Assembly (NCBI GenBank): GCA_963978905.1
Contig: OZ022261.1
Coordinates: 5,581,992 to 5,645,991, forward strand
Origin: Trichostrongylus colubriformis
Lineage: Eukaryota > Nematoda > Chromadorea > Rhabditida > Trichostrongylidae
Direction of reading: 5' to 3'
Length of the DNA: 64,000 nt
Shown here in pieces: positions 11,261 through 24,363 of the stretch. The notes under the pieces were generated by a model, which was not told where the DNA came from, made no database searches, and saw only the letters and a list, made by a program, of their open reading frames with translations. The translations under genes were made by a program, and so were the position numbers. Numbering within the stretch: the first letter of the stretch is position 1; each line of letters opens with the position of its first letter.

Positions 11261-14200
11261 TATTCTTATTGGACTGTTCTATGGCTGAGCAAGCCCCAGG
11301 CTCGGTGCCCTGTGTGCCGATGGCGGTGCAGCCGTGAGGGGCGGAGCAAAGTCCTTGGCTGGCTGGCCTGGCTAGCCTCGCTGCCTGCATCACCCCCTAC
11401 GTGATGCAGGCGACGCGAAAACACGTCCTCGATGATGGGAGAGGACTCTATTTCTTAATTTTTTGACCGTTTTATACCATTCTTTCTCTATCGTTGCAGT
11501 ACAGCCTCTCTACTTTGCCACAGTCGTAAATGAACTACATTCCTTGCGGCTGCTCAGCTTAATAATCTTTGTTTTATAAGAATCAAATTATTACTCTTTG
11601 ACAGATAACCAGAGCAATGCTGTGCTTTCGTTCCCTGGTAGCCTTTGAGAAAGCAAAAACGGGAAACCCGAACATCGCGTATATACATATATCTTCGTGC
11701 AGTTGAACTAAAGAATGTCTTTTGCCCTTTTCTGAAAACCGCCACGGTTAGGAAAAAAACGCTGACGAAAACGTACACACGGCATGTCGCCGCACTGTCA
11801 TCGGCGCATTGAAACAGCTATCCATATAAAAGCACATTGTCTATTATGTTGCCTATTCTGTCCACAGGGACAACATATCGTAGTGATAAAGGACGCTGAA
11901 AGTACGGTCTACCATCGGCGAAATTGTGTCTATTCCATCTCTGTAGTTCTTATACTACCAAAAGAGGTGCGACAATCGAATCATACGAACGAGACTACAA
12001 TGCGCTGGTCTACCATAAACATTAGACGTAAGATAAATTGCATTTTTGTTGTGCTGTTGTTACCGTTTATTTCACGTCCTACAGCACTCCCTCAAGATGC
12101 GCAATGCCTCACTGTTCTGCCTTCCCAAATTAATGTCTCTCTTGGTTCCTGTTTTTACATTTGAACGTTCGTTCTCAAGTATATTCACTTCTGAAAACTA
12201 TCCGAAATTGAAGTGGGAGGTAGCTCAGGTAGCCCAGTGCACAAGAAGATTGTTCTCGGGGAAAGGAGGGAGTTCAATTCTGAAGGAATGGATAGTCTCA
12301 GGGGTATCAGAAATAGGGTGGGGGAAGAAGCAATAAAGACATAGGAGGGATTAATAAGAAAAAGAGTAAGACAGAGAGACGATGGAAGGAATTTTAGTGG
12401 AATAGGGAAAAGAAAAGCGTCGGAATAACGATAAAGAATCAATAAACAAAATGGACGAGTAAAATAAACTCAGAAAACAAGTCAGCAAAAAAAAGGAGGA
12501 AAGAAGGGTAAATAATAAATGCAAGAAAGTGTAATAGAACTTAATAAAAAGACTAAGAGAATTGTAAGGGAGAGACTTAGTGTAGCATTGCTGAGCGTTA
12601 AAGGAGAACAGACCAGCACTCGCTTTGTGGAATTTTTTTGAGAAATAGGCCCCCCAAATCTACCGTGCACGACCGAGCCCCCGTTCAGCTTCTGTGGAGG
12701 ATAATAAACAGACATATTATCAGCGATCGACGATCTGTTTTTAGGAACCACTTAACTGCCACCAAATCTACTGATCCCCTTCCTTGATGGTTCATCAATT
12801 CTGCCTGGCCCTGCGGAAGGGTCGCTCACAATCAAAATGACAGGAAGTCGAAAAGTTATTCATTAAGACAGGAAGTCGAAAAGTTATTCATTAAAACTGG
12901 AGAAACTGGCAAAAATAGATTCATGTGGTTCAGCCATGGCCATGCATCAAGAGGGATAGCCTGTGAATTGCATAAGAAGAAGGTTACGAATTTTTTTCAG
13001 ACTAAAATCTCTCTAAAAAAATTCAGTTCGATGCGATATAGGCGCACAAGTCGGAATCCGGGACGGGGAAACCCGCAACATGTGCGGAAGTAGGACTCTG
13101 GAGCAAATAGTAAGGAAGCTACCGAATGCCGCAAATCACATACAAGGACCAATTCTGCTACGGTGGAAATCATGCACGGCTCTCGGAATTGTGAGCGTGC
13201 ACGGTTAGGAAAGAAATTCGCGTCGCGCCGTTCGGCATGCTCAGTGGTTGGCGCCCATGAAAACCATGAACTGGTCTACGAGATACGGTTGCTACTACAG
13301 GGTTAGTTGTAATCTTTGGATCAATTCAGTGGTAATGAGCCGCCTAGTTCTTCTAATAGACAGAACAAAAATCTCAAAAACGTGGTTATTCAAAAGAGGC
13401 AGGTTCAATTGTGAACGAAGAGCAAATATGACGTCTCTCCAATTAGGTGATTAGCCAATATTGAGTACCGTATTAATACGATCCATGACAAAGAGTCCAA
13501 CATACCCACAAAACAATGCGAAAATCCACAGTACTGCTGTCATCATTTGCTAAAGATGTTCGAATTCTTCATTATCGATTTTTTGTATTTTTGTATTCAT
13601 TTTTATCTTTCTCATTCTCTATTTCTCTATTCCATTCTATTAGAGGAATTTCATCCTTCCAACACAGTGCTTCAACAGGATTGCTACGCGCATCGTACCC
13701 TGTCAATGAATCGATCAATGAAAAAACACCAGAACCTTCTCAATGATTATTTTGCAACAAGTTATGTATCCGAAAAACGTGTTTCAAATATGGGAAAATT
13801 TGATGGCTGCAGATCAAAATCAGGTCAGCCCTGATTCGCTCGTTTCCACAGTCCAATACGATACATGCAAGATTATTTGGTGAGCAGTAAATACCTATCT
13901 ACTTTGTGAGCAATAAAATACTTATCCATTTTTGAGGTTATATGATCTAAATGCTCCGATAACTTTTGACGGGTATGCTAAACACCATTCGATGGGAACT
14001 CTGCTCATCTTAGCTGTTGCCGGGAAGTAGATATAGGTTTAATAGAAAATCGAAGATCGATAAAGGGAAGGAAATAAAATGAAAAAGGAATGATAGGCGA
14101 TGAACTTAAAGTAGAATGCCTCTGGAGAAAACGTGATCAGTTGCGCGTTGAGCGACGATCAATGCTATGTCAGTTGTTGGGAACTGAACTGAACAGAGAA

Positions 14201-16759
14201 ATTTCGGCTCGAACGTTCTCATCAGTTCATCGCTTAATCACACTGAGGTGCTGGGTAGGTATGGGAGGGGGGGACATTTTTGAATAATGCATTCAAATCC
14301 ACATCCTGGCTCATTCAACACAGGATAGTTGAAGCTGGGTGACGATACAGGGCAGTATGGAGCTTAAATTATTCCTCAGCCCAGGATGACAAGGACCTCT
14401 TAGGTGCTTTAACCACGTCTGCCCCATACTCACATGGTGCCCCCCTTTCCGGTAACCGTAATGGTAATGTATACCAATTATCGATCGGAGTTGATGATCT
14501 GCCGACGACCACCCATTAAGAAGTCGAGCAAAGCAGCGTACTTAGCGGACTTCATTTGACGAGACTCCAGTTGAGAGCAATTCTCGTGCTACGAGAAGTT
14601 CATGAAGTTTTCTACGGATTAAATAATATTTACAACGGAAATGAGGTGTGAGAGCGTTCTGTGTTGAAGACGACCAGCTGTCTTATCTCAGTGGTAATCG
14701 ATCGATGAAAAGGGGCAGATAACAAATCGGGATTGCAGAAGCACGAACGTTGTCAACTGGAGATGATCAGCAACAATAAGGGCATACATATGTTGCGAGG
14801 AATATCGATCGAGATCAAATGCTGCACCATCGTAAGCTGGAGAGCTCATTACACGCTTCTGCAGCAGTCATGTGTTGTCCATGAACAGCTCGCCCCGAGA
14901 AAGCAGACCCAGAAGTCGCGTCCGATAATCTTGATGAATGGTTGTGGATTACGTTAAGGCGCACTTGGGCGTCTGAAAGCAGCTACGCTAAAATCTTTTT
15001 CGCAACTCGTTTAGCATTGCTGTGAAAGGACAACGTGTAAACGTTCAAGAATTGTCATAAGTTGGGAAGTAGATCAAGCAGATAGTGAAGTATTGCTTTC
15101 CAATCGATATTCTTGTTACATACAAAGAAAAACGGAAACAATGACATCAGAGGAAGTGTTTTCCAATTCTTGCAAAGCAGTGTCGATTAACACGTCCCTT
15201 GAACCATCTATCATTTCTTCCATGCTGGCGGTAATAATTGGGCGATATTTCAAAAAAGAATACTATTGTTGAATGCAACACAAAGTGCTAAAATAGTTTG
15301 TTCAAGAATATAGTGGGTATGAAACTTAAATGATCGTTTTCAGATTTCTATGGTAAATGAAAACTTTTTGAATTCATTCTCCCACTCATAGGACATTTAC
15401 TAATGCAACTTTTCGCACTTTACACAACTGTTCTCAATGGGTAAAAACTCCACTGTTTCTGTGACGTCGTCCACGTACAAAAGGACGTTCACAACGTCTA
15501 CGTTGAAGGGTCCAAAACCTGAACCAGGACCCAAATCGCGCTAAAGGCAGGGTCGAGCATTAGGTTGAGGAAAGACCTTTCGGGAGACGATCTCCCCCCC
15601 CCCCCCATTAAACCGACCCTGACGATACGACCTCCTTCTTCACTGAAATTTTTTATATGCTCAAGATGTGCCCCTGTTGGGTCCTCAAAAAGAGAGGGTT
15701 CTATCGATGGCTACATTATTACTATCTTATACAAAGCATGACTATCGATTGACGACCTTTCATTATTTTTGGAGACCGCCTGGGTGCCTCAAAAATTTAA
15801 AGGACTAGGTCGTCGAGAGCAACCCGAGGAATTTTCTCTCCAAATACGACCTCACCCTTTAATTTAAAACAAGACCCCTCCCTTGAGCATTTCTCAACCT
15901 TTGCTGCCCACACTCCAGATTACAAAAAATCGATGGATGTAAGTTCCAGATCGCGCTAAATTACGCAACAGGAACTTCAAATTTCAGAGATAATGAAAAA
16001 TAATTTTCACATGAAGTATTATGGAAGTACTGAGCTCCGTTGATGTGAACGTAAGAGGATGCATAAATAATGGAAAACGTATTTGAAAGTTGTGCCAAAT
16101 AGCATATAATGAAAAATAGTAACTTCGAATGAGATCAGGGTATTCGCAACGACGATCCTGATAAATGACATGAACTAGCATATCGAATCAATCTATTGTC
16201 GTGGTGGTGAGGTAGTACATGTCGTCGTCGTCGGTTGAGGTGTTGAGAAGAGTTCCGGAATGTAAAGTCGTAAAAGAGTTGGCATACTTCCAGCGCATAT
16301 GTTTCCAATTATCGTCGTAACCAATGAGTAGTGTTCCCAATCAGCGCAGCAGCCTCCGCCACAGCCATCACTACGCGTTCGATTTATCCAATAAATTGCG
16401 ATAAATTTTGGAAGATCCACTATGGTTTATGCGTTCAGACTTCAACAGCTTGGAGAAAAATTTATTTGAAATATGTTGGAAAAGGAATAAAAAATGGCAT
16501 AGCGGTAGTAGCCCAGGCGACCAGGTAATTGTTCAGACAAGAGATATGAAATTCAGAACGAGGAAGGTTTCGTCACTCATGGCCAACTCGTCGTCTCAAC
16601 CTTATCGACAGAAGAGAATGGGACTCTAGGCACAAAACTGGTGTACTCGCTCAAGGTTCGTGTTTTGAATTGGCTGAGATTTTCAGAAAAAATGACAGAA
16701 TAGGTGTATAGGCTGGCGATAGTCACTTAATCGAGTCGGCTGAAGGTGATTTTGTCAGA
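11261..16759. other. gene-poor intergenic region
   Basis: No exon chain could be supported. It holds a tandem duplication (12839-12894), a C tract near 15594-15605, and an AT-rich unassigned stretch at 15470-15960 that looks like an old repeat. The 126-codon ORF at 11784-12164 has no recognisable domain and unconvincing composition. Confidence 0.5.
12839..12894. repeat. perfect 28-base tandem duplication
   Basis: The unit GACAGGAAGTCGAAAAGTTA... (28 bases) occurs twice head to tail without a mismatch, at 12839-12866 and 12867-12894. The identity suggests a recent local duplication. Confidence 0.9.
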
Positions 16760-16945
16760 ATTTCTAGCCGCGGTGAGTGGCCTACCACGCGATGCGTACG
16801 AGCTAGGGACGGTGTATGTAGTTGCGTCCTAAAGAGATCACCCGCGAACGATGCCACCAGCATTACCGTGTAATCGCTCTAGGACCCAACTACATACGTC
16901 ACCTTAAATCGTGAGCATCGCGTCGCACGTTGATGTAAAAAATCC
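16760..16945. repeat. dispersed foldback repeat family C
   Basis: Carries the family pair 'GTATGTAGTTGCGTCC...' and 'GTGTAATCGCTCTAGGACCC' in inverted arrangement, followed by a GCATCGCGTCGCACG tail. Non-coding. Confidence 0.6.
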
Positions 16946-16965
16946 TGATGAAAAATTCACGAGCT

Positions 16966-16982
16966 CCCCCCCCCCCCCCCCC
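16966..16982. repeat. poly-C tract
   Basis: A near-continuous run of about 17 C residues. Similar C or G homopolymers occur near 15594, 22501, 33783, 46231 and 55537. Such tracts are prone to length error in assembly. Confidence 0.9.
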
Positions 16983-17780
16983 GCCCCAACGGAAAAAGGG
17001 AATTAGGCAGTGCTGGCTATGGGAGTGACTTAATTAATGGAATCTTCTGCAGCTTATCTACATTCGGGAAATTTCCAGTTCAATAATCCAGTGCTTCACT
17101 CTGGAAAGATTTATGGCTTACATGTGAAAATGGCCGTCCGTCTCTGATATCAGCAAATGCAAGTCGGAACAAGTATACCCAAAAATGTCAAAACAGTATA
17201 GAAATGTGAATTCTGGTTCTCTGAAATCAGCTTCCACACAGTAAGCCAAGCAGTTACCGAAAGATGAAACGGGAGGATGGATCCAGTGACAGGGACCGAC
17301 ACTGAAGCACATGGTAGAAATATCAAACAACCTGAGACACTGCTAGTGGTTGGTGGCTGTTTAGGGTAAAGAGAGGGAGGGTGGTGGCCTCCTCGGGGAG
17401 AACACTCGTCAAGGCAGCCGGCGTTGAGACAAACGACTGCGGAGCGTGTCCCACGAAATATGGTGCAAACCGCATAGGGACATCTATCACTGGCACAAAG
17501 CCATCGCTTGATCAGAACCCTCCAACAGCAGGAAAAAAAATGCCGGCAGGAGGGCTACGACGCGACAATGTCGAGCACACTGCATTGTCTTTTGTTTTTC
17601 CCCGGGGCTCCTGAAAATTCCAATCTCAACTGTACTTGTTGAGCCTCCATGAAACACCAAAATTCGCCTCTATTGTTATTCTGGACACGTAGGGGGCAAG
17701 GTGGACAGGATTGTTGGGTAGGCAGGTGCAGAAAAGTTGGAACAACAGGAAAATCAGAACACTAGGAGGAGTCTACTGTG

Positions 17781-18194
17781 TCAGCAGAAGTGATGCGAGC
17801 TGTTACTGAGGAGCGAGCAAACCATGAAGAAGCTCTCCAAAGCCGTCCGGCGATTCAGCTCAAACGCAATGAATCCAGCTATGAGGATATCAAGTGAAGA
17901 AATAACATAAAATCTCTTTGAATGGAGAAATGTGCGCGTATGTGGTTCATAGGGTTCCTGGATGGTGCAGAGCACGTTAAAGGGAATGCCGGAAATGGGT
18001 AAGAAATAGAGTGCGCGTTCACACGTGCTACACTGTGCCATGGCGAATACAACATTGCAGATGGGCAGCGAAGAATAGCAAGACAGGGTAGAAATGGGTT
18101 GAATCATACACATGGGAACTATGGATAGTGGCACTTTCTCGGACGCAATCTCTTTAACTTGCCTTCGATTTCCACATACCCTCAGCTCTTTCAA
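17781..18194 (-). CDS. unassigned 137-codon ORF, hydrophobic
   Basis: One of the longest open frames outside transposons. It is rich in hydrophobic stretches, e.g. residues around SSLDILIAGFIAFEL, and in cysteine, so a membrane-protein exon or receptor fragment is possible. I cannot assign a family, and no convincing splice sites at the ends confirm it as an exon. It could be chance or an old gene fragment. Confidence 0.25.
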   Translation of the reverse strand: MKELRVCGNRRQVKEIASEKVPLSIVPMCMIQPISTLSCYSSLPICNVVFAMAQCSTCERALYFLPISGIPFNVLCTIQEPYEPHTRTFLHSKRFYVISSLDILIAGFIAFELNRRTALESFFMVCSLLSNSSHHFC

Positions 18195-19029
18195 AATATA
18201 CTAGACATTACCAGAAATGGGCCTTTACTATTTTTGCAATTAAACCGGAAGAAATTCGCGACGCTCAAAAGAAGTTTGTTCTGTTTTCCACTTTTTTAGA
18301 AGTCGGGAAGTTATGAAAGTGAGTCCTGTAACAGTATCTGCAACATTAAATGCTGTTTAAACTTGTAGCAATATTTACGTTCAACTCAACGATCCTTGAG
18401 GAAGCTACAGTATTCCTGCCTCGTTATTCTGAAGAATTTCCTAATGTAGATATCAAGATTACTGTGTGTCGACGGACGGATGTGCTCACTAGATCAAAAA
18501 TTTCATTGTTTATGAAACGGACGTGAAATTTTGGAAGTGAGAAAAAATCTGGGACTTGGAAACTTCCTAGTTATTTCATCACAAAATGACTCCTCCTCGA
18601 AAGAAACCCTCTCAAAGTGACGGATGTCCACGGGAAAGGTACTGATAAATCCATACACAGCACCGAGAAAAAGGAAAGCGAAAAACAGCCACCCTTATCA
18701 CTTTGTTCATGCAATTGACGGTGGAAATCATCGGCTAGGCGTCGGCAAACCTGAGGACTGCGCCCAAGTCAAAAGAAACGCAGTCTATCTTCAAAAGGTC
18801 ATTCGATGGATAAGAGGAAGGGCGGGTGTTTTCGCGCATCTGCCCAGAGATGGGTCGAACAGACGTCAAGCCGTCTAGACTGCCCGTATATCATTCTTAT
18901 CCGGTCAAATTGAAAAGGAAGAGAGCGGCAGTTGACAGCCATCTGCACGTCGTCCTCATCACCACCGTTTGATCCTCGATTATGGATGTCACAAACCATA
19001 TCAATTCGAAATTACCATCAAATCAACTA
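18195..19029. other. intergenic, no supported gene
   Basis: An 84-codon plus-strand ORF at 18624-18878 is basic and unassigned. Nothing else is seen. Confidence 0.4.
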
Positions 19030-19735
19030 CAGGGGGTGCCAAAAAAGTAATTTTGCCCACGGCTCACATCTGCCGTTTATACAAAACATAGAGAATTGAA
19101 AGAGATAAAACCATTGGAGCAAAACATTCCCGAAATGTTCCTCTAGAAGCAGGAACAAGCTGTGGCCCCCTACGTTCACCTTATAAAAATATGGAGCTTT
19201 CATTCGACGCAGTCGGCTTCGGAGTACCTATAGTATCAAGGTTCGCTTAAAACAGTGGAGCCAGTTTCCGTGGTAGGTCTTCTGTGGGAAGGTTCCTAAG
19301 GATTGGCCCTTCGGTTTATGAAAGTCACAAAGCCCCTGCTGTTTGAACAAGGCTTCTATGATCCAAAGTATCATTTTCATGCCCAAATCCGCCTCTGGAG
19401 GGGTTTCAGTGGTAAGGTCACGTTTTGGCTCTTGGAAACGAAGGGCGCTCGGAACCCGGAAAAAGCGGAATGTTAAAGAACACCACCCAGTATGTATCCC
19501 CTTAAGTACCCAGAGTGAACGGACCTCAGCAAGGTTGTGAACGAGGGCCATCTTGTTCACTCTTTCCTCGCTCTCGTTCCTGCTCGTGCAGATGGCTGCC
19601 ACGGAGTATGGTGATAGAGTGAGGACTGCTCCTGAATTTGGGGATGAAAATACCTCAACAGATTTTGCTGTAGTTTGACTAATGTGGGCTGAAAGTGGAG
19701 GAGACAAAATTACTTATTTTTTTTGGCACCCCCTG
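19030..19735. mobile_element. 706-base Tc1/mariner-superfamily element, non-autonomous
   Basis: Ends are inverted: the left CAGGGGGTGCCAAAAAAGTA mirrors the right TTTTTTTTGGCACCCCCTG, and each end is flanked by TA (19028-19029 and 19736-19737), the classic target-site duplication. The interior is too short for a full transposase of about 340 residues. A minus-strand open frame of 159 codons (19228-19707) fills much of it but shows no catalytic D...D motif, so it is read as a deletion derivative. Confidence 0.85.
19228..19707 (-). CDS. degenerate or unrelated ORF inside the 19030-19735 element
   Basis: 159 codons open on the minus strand. No DDE/D catalytic residues, helix-turn-helix or known domain is recognisable. 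It may be a remnant of element coding sequence or a chance frame. Confidence 0.2.
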   Translation of the reverse strand: MSPPLSAHISQTTAKSVEVFSSPNSGAVLTLSPYSVAAICTSRNESEERVNKMALVHNLAEVRSLWVLKGIHTGWCSLTFRFFRVPSALRFQEPKRDLTTETPPEADLGMKMILWIIEALFKQQGLCDFHKPKGQSLGTFPQKTYHGNWLHCFKRTLIL

Positions 19736-20234
19736 TATATACCGTATACCGAACAACATACAGAAACCCGAATGTCTATAAAGTTGTTGTTCTGTTCGAG
19801 TACCAACGCTCAGGTGCATACCGGAGCTATCCAAGTTACCGTTTTCTATTTTTCTCACTGATTTTTATCTTGTTTTTCTACTCTCCAATGTTATCAATTA
19901 TGTACTTGTTATTATCAAATACTGACTTTATTATTTTAAACTATTATTTTTTCAATTCCTTATGAAAATGTCGTTCTATTTTTCTTTCAGTCAGCGTGTC
20001 GAGAAGTCCACCCCTCTCTCTACCGATACTCGATGACATAATTGTTTTGTTGCAGTTAATTTGTTTATTAACAGATATTGTTCAAATAGACCATTGAAAA
20101 CCGAGAAACACCCTATTATTACAAACTCATGAATTTTGCTGACGCTATTCCACACTACTTCGGTCAAACAGATCAGTCACAATTTCGGTTGAACAGACTC
20201 ACCTCCGTGGGAAGTAGATTTTAGGTTAATTACA

Positions 20235-20395
20235 TAGGTTGCACCTTTTGCGCCACAACATTGCGCCATCATGGCGCTACACCCGACTAGCGCTTTAGCT
20301 CAGCTGCCCAGTAAAGAGCACGAATGGGCGTGACTAGCTTGTGTTCGGATGGGTGTAATGCTGTGATGGATCAGCGTGGGGGCATAAAAATGATG
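20235..20395. repeat. dispersed repeat family A
   Basis: Begins GGTTGCACCTTTTGCGCC and runs to a 'GATGGATCAGCGTGGGGGCA' end that partly mirrors the start (ATCATGGCGC versus a CGTGATGG-type block). Related copies are at 49134-49312, 40048-40180 and 63338-63460. Confidence 0.6.
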
Positions 20396-20829
20396 GAACT
20401 TTATTATCCAAGGATCTACGTTCCTTGAGGGTGAATCGGCTAATCTAATTATCGCGATGTGGGTATTGAAGCATAGGTATAGCATCGTGCCAACAGATCC
20501 CGCATCTACTGTTCAATAGATACTCCTTTGAAACATTTCCCACACCAGACAAGCTTATGAACTTGGTCCGATTCGAATATCAACAGAGATTTAGGCAATC
20601 TGAAGGCTGTTTTATTTTGGGGTCATAGACGAGACATGTGTTCAGGCACGTTTAAGAATGGCTCAAAACCCTTGCAACTAAGAGTTGTTGGTACGCAAGT
20701 CCTATGCACAAACTCCTACTGCAAAACACTATCCACAAAGGGATCTTATCAGCAGATCACAACACAATGTCTTTCACTTATTTCTTCCTGCTATTAATTT
20801 TTGTAAATTCAAACATAAGGATAGCAGCG

Positions 20830-23515
20830 CAGACATAGGCGTTCTGAACGTAGGATCACTGTCCGGGAAGTCCCGAGAAACTGCTGACCTGATGAGACGA
20901 CGAAACATCAAAGTCCTGTGTCTCCAGGAGACACGCTGGAAAGGCGTCAAGGCAACGAAAATTGGAAAAGGTGTCAAACTTTTCCAAAACGGCAAAGACA
21001 CCAAACGGAATGGACTAGCCATCGCGGTAGTAGATTCCCCCGAAAATTGCGTTTCTGCCATCAACAGGATCAACGACAGAATCATGGCAGTAAGGATAAA
21101 CGCAGAAGAGGGCACTGGACCATAATAACTGTGTACGCGCCAGAAGCCGGTTGTCTCCGAGACGAGAAGGAAGATTCTATCTCACGTCGTAGCCATGAGA
21201 TCAGTTCAGAAGAGTGGTTACCTCATCGTGGCAGATGATCTGAATGGTTATGTCGGCAGGGTTAGAAAAGGTCTGGAAAGGGTGAACAGAGGCAAAGGAA
21301 TGGGGACAAGGAACGCCAAGGGAGAGAGGGTTCTCGATCTGGCAATGGCCCACGACCTAGCAGTCTGCTGCACATTCTTCGAGAAAAGGGAGACTCAAAA
21401 GGTGACCTATGTTAGTGAAGGGAGCCGAACGGAATTCCACTATATACTCAGAAGGAGACCAGCCTTCAAGACTGTAAAGGATATCAAGGTACTGCTAGGT
21501 GAGGAATTTGCCGCACAACATACATATGCCCCTTCTAGCTGACATTGACATGAAGCTTCCCAAGGGAACCAGGGTTGAGACCAAACGGAGAATCAATTGG
21601 TGGATGCTGCACAGATAGAAGGGACGATTTCATGAAAAGGATTCTAGAAATAGGTTTTCCGGACCCTATCGATTTCAGGAGACCTGGTACAAAGTAGCAG
21701 AGATACTCTAGAAATCCGCAAAGGAAACGCTGAGAGAAACTCAGGGTGGCTTCGATAAAGCGGCGTGGGTCTGGAGGGAGCAGGTTGAGAGGGTAGCGCA
21801 ACAGGAGAAGGAAACATACAAGCTCTGGCAGGAAACGAAGAGCTCAGAGGGTCTCAATACTTACAACCGTTGCAAGATGTTAGCCAAGGGAACTGCACCC
21901 AAAACAAAGAACACGGAAATGGATGCTACGTACGAAAGGTGGATTGCAGGGAGGCAGGAAAGCTCTTCCAAGGACCCAGACGAAACCAAAAGAAGATGGC
22001 GGGAGTATTTCGATGGGCTTCATAATGAAGAGTTTCCTCGTAAGGAAAGCCCACAGAAGGAGGCTACGGCTGGTCCCATCCTTCCTTGTACAACGAGAGA
22101 AGTTCGCATAGTCTTAGGGAAATAGAAGATTGGGAAGGCTAGTTGTCCAGACTGGCTACCAGTAGACGCATGGAAGGCACTTCCTCGTTACGGTGTCTGC
22201 AAGAGGAAGAGCTCCGGTGCGCGGAGGACCAGCACCATCGTTCCCATATTCAAACAGAAGGAGGTTGCAGTGGATTCCAGCTACAGCAGGATACATTTGA
22301 CAGCTCATGAAGCTGTAACATTGGCTGGTCGATTTGAGGCCTAGAGAGCTCGTCACCATCTCTCAGGTGCAAATCGGGTTCATGCCTGAGCGGTCCACCG
22401 ATACTATCTTCATACTCAGACAAGTGATGGAGGGGTAGCGTGAGAAACGTCGGCTCTGCTAGCTAGCCATCTTTGACTGGAAAAAGCCTTCGACCGTCTA
22501 TCCCCCCCCCCCCCCACCCAGTAATCTGGAACGCGTTTCGAGAAGGGCAGGTAACAGAGAATCTGGTTGCCCTCATACAGGACATGCAATGGGGCTAAAG
22601 CCATCATATGCACCCCGTAAGGGCCGACAACTCAGGTAGGGATCCTAGTAGAGGTACTAAGATCCCTACCTGAGTGATCCGGTTCACAATTGATGGCATG
22701 GTGAAATACCTTGTGGAGGGTCCACTGGGACTATGTCTACGCTGATGACATCGTCTCTGACAGCGGACACCAGAGAAGAACTTCGGACGAAGATGGATAG
22801 ATGGTTGGCAAGGCTCGCAGAGAATTGTCTGCGACTAAACGCGAAGAATACCGAGTTCCCCTCCGAGAACTGTAGGAGGTCCATCGTGGACCGAAAGGGC
22901 TCCAAAAAGATTCAGAAATTTCGTCACTTGGAAAGTGATATAGCCGCTGAGGGTACCGTACACCAGGCCGCGAAAGCTCGAATAAATGCGACAAAATGCG
23001 GTATGGCTGAAATTGAAAGATTTCTTGGGAATCCTATGCGATGGACGGTGTTTGAGGAATCTGAAGGGCGAGGTGTACCAATTGGTAGTAAGTCCGGTAA
23101 TGGCAGCGAGTGCTGGTCCATAACAAAGAAACACGGGAGGCAGCTTCATTCCACTGAAATATGGATGCAGCTGAGATGGGCATGCAGCTGGACGCGTCTT
23201 GACAGGATCGGTAATGGGGACGCAAGAGCGGTCATGCACACGGCTACGGTAGAGCTGAAATCGAGGGAGCACGGCTAGGTACGTGTTGAAAGGGACGGCA
23301 AACTATCCAATCGGAAAGGCTGTAGAGCTCGAGCACCTGACAAGCGACCGCGAGGAACTCTAGAACAAAGGTGGAGGGACGTCATCAAGATCGACTTCAC
23401 AGAAGTTAGTGTCTCGAGGAAGGACGCCTTAGATAGAAGAACGTGGCGACAACTGACAAGAACAGCGAACTCCGCGGCGACGCGGGACTAAGCGCTAGGG
23501 AAAAAAGAAGGTTTA
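20830..23515 (+). pseudogene. RTE-clade LINE retrotransposon, inactivated
   Basis: Encodes the pieces of an RTE polyprotein in order but in broken frames. An AP-like endonuclease starts near 20836 (GVLNVGSLSGKSRE, then LCLQETRWKG), with later endonuclease motifs DLNGYVG near 21236 and the GTRNAKGERVLD block. A linker (YNRCKMLAKGTAPKTKN) follows near 21860, and reverse-transcriptase fragments (GKASCPDWLPVDAWKAL) near 22134. The RT tail resumes near 22733 (ARINATKCGM, NGSECWSITKK), then a C-terminal RWRDVIKID...RRTWRQLTRTA block ends at about 23490. Stops and frameshifts occur throughout, and the RT core with the YADD box is mostly missing or scrambled, so the copy cannot be active. Confidence 0.9.
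22630..22675. repeat. near-perfect hairpin inside the RTE relic
   Basis: ACTCAGGTAGGGATC returns as its reverse complement after a short spacer, with 20 of 21 arm positions pairing. It sits where the catalytic part of the reverse transcriptase should be. Confidence 0.85.
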
Positions 23516-24363
23516 TGCTTGAAAATTTATTAGCAGAGATCCAAGATAGATTGTACACCCGAAGATCACGAGATGGAAGAAAAAAAATTTTGACGTGAAG
23601 AAAGTAATTTTTCATCGATGTAGCACGATCAATATGACATTGTGTATAGAAATTATTTACAATCTACAGAAAAGCATGTTCAGAATCTGTAAGGAGGAAC
23701 ACTGTTAGTAAGAAATGAAATAGCTCTGTTGAAAATGCTTTGATGAGTCAAAACTGATAGGAAAATGGTATACGAATGGTCTCCGAATACTTTGGGTCTC
23801 TATTGCATATCTAATCTTGGAGTTTCTTGACTATTCATATAGATATGCATCTACATACATGTAGATATGCAGTGCTCTTATTATACAAATGTTGCAGTTT
23901 TGGGTGCCACACTGCTCCACGGCAAAACACGATTTGTGAGAGCACAAGTATCACACATCGGTAGGTTATGGCTCTTCCAGTGGATACCACCGTGCTTGAG
24001 ATTTCTCTTCGTGAATAATCGCTCGCCATAAATCCTTACACCTATAATGAACTCAAAAACTGAATCGGTACCTGATAGTTATCATACCAAATATTGTATT
24101 CCCATTGAAAAAAAACCAAAGTTACATTTCGGTGCGTCAGAGGACATGAATCGGTATCCTGCACAATTCTCTAGATTTTTGGTTACATCAACGCTCCGGA
24201 ATTACTTACTCGAAGTAAGTCAGAAGGAAAGAGTGCACAGAAAGAAGTATTAGCACTCTACTGTCACAAGGCTCAAACAGGAAAACATGCAGTTTGTGAT
24301 GGATCTGCGTCAGGACTATACTACTGGATCAGGTAGCAGGAAAGGGTGTGAATCATTATATCA
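23516..24363. other. intergenic, AT-rich, no gene seen
   Basis: Short ORFs only, with no splice-supported exon. Confidence 0.5.

Noticed and set aside
11784..12164. 126-codon plus-strand ORF
   Set aside because: No domain, no splice context and unconvincing composition; probably chance.
12205..12285. tRNA-like start 'GGTAGCTCAGGTAGCCCAG'
   Set aside because: The following sequence does not fold into a cloverleaf and the B-box-like GTTCAATTCT is weak; at most a degenerate tRNA-derived SINE.
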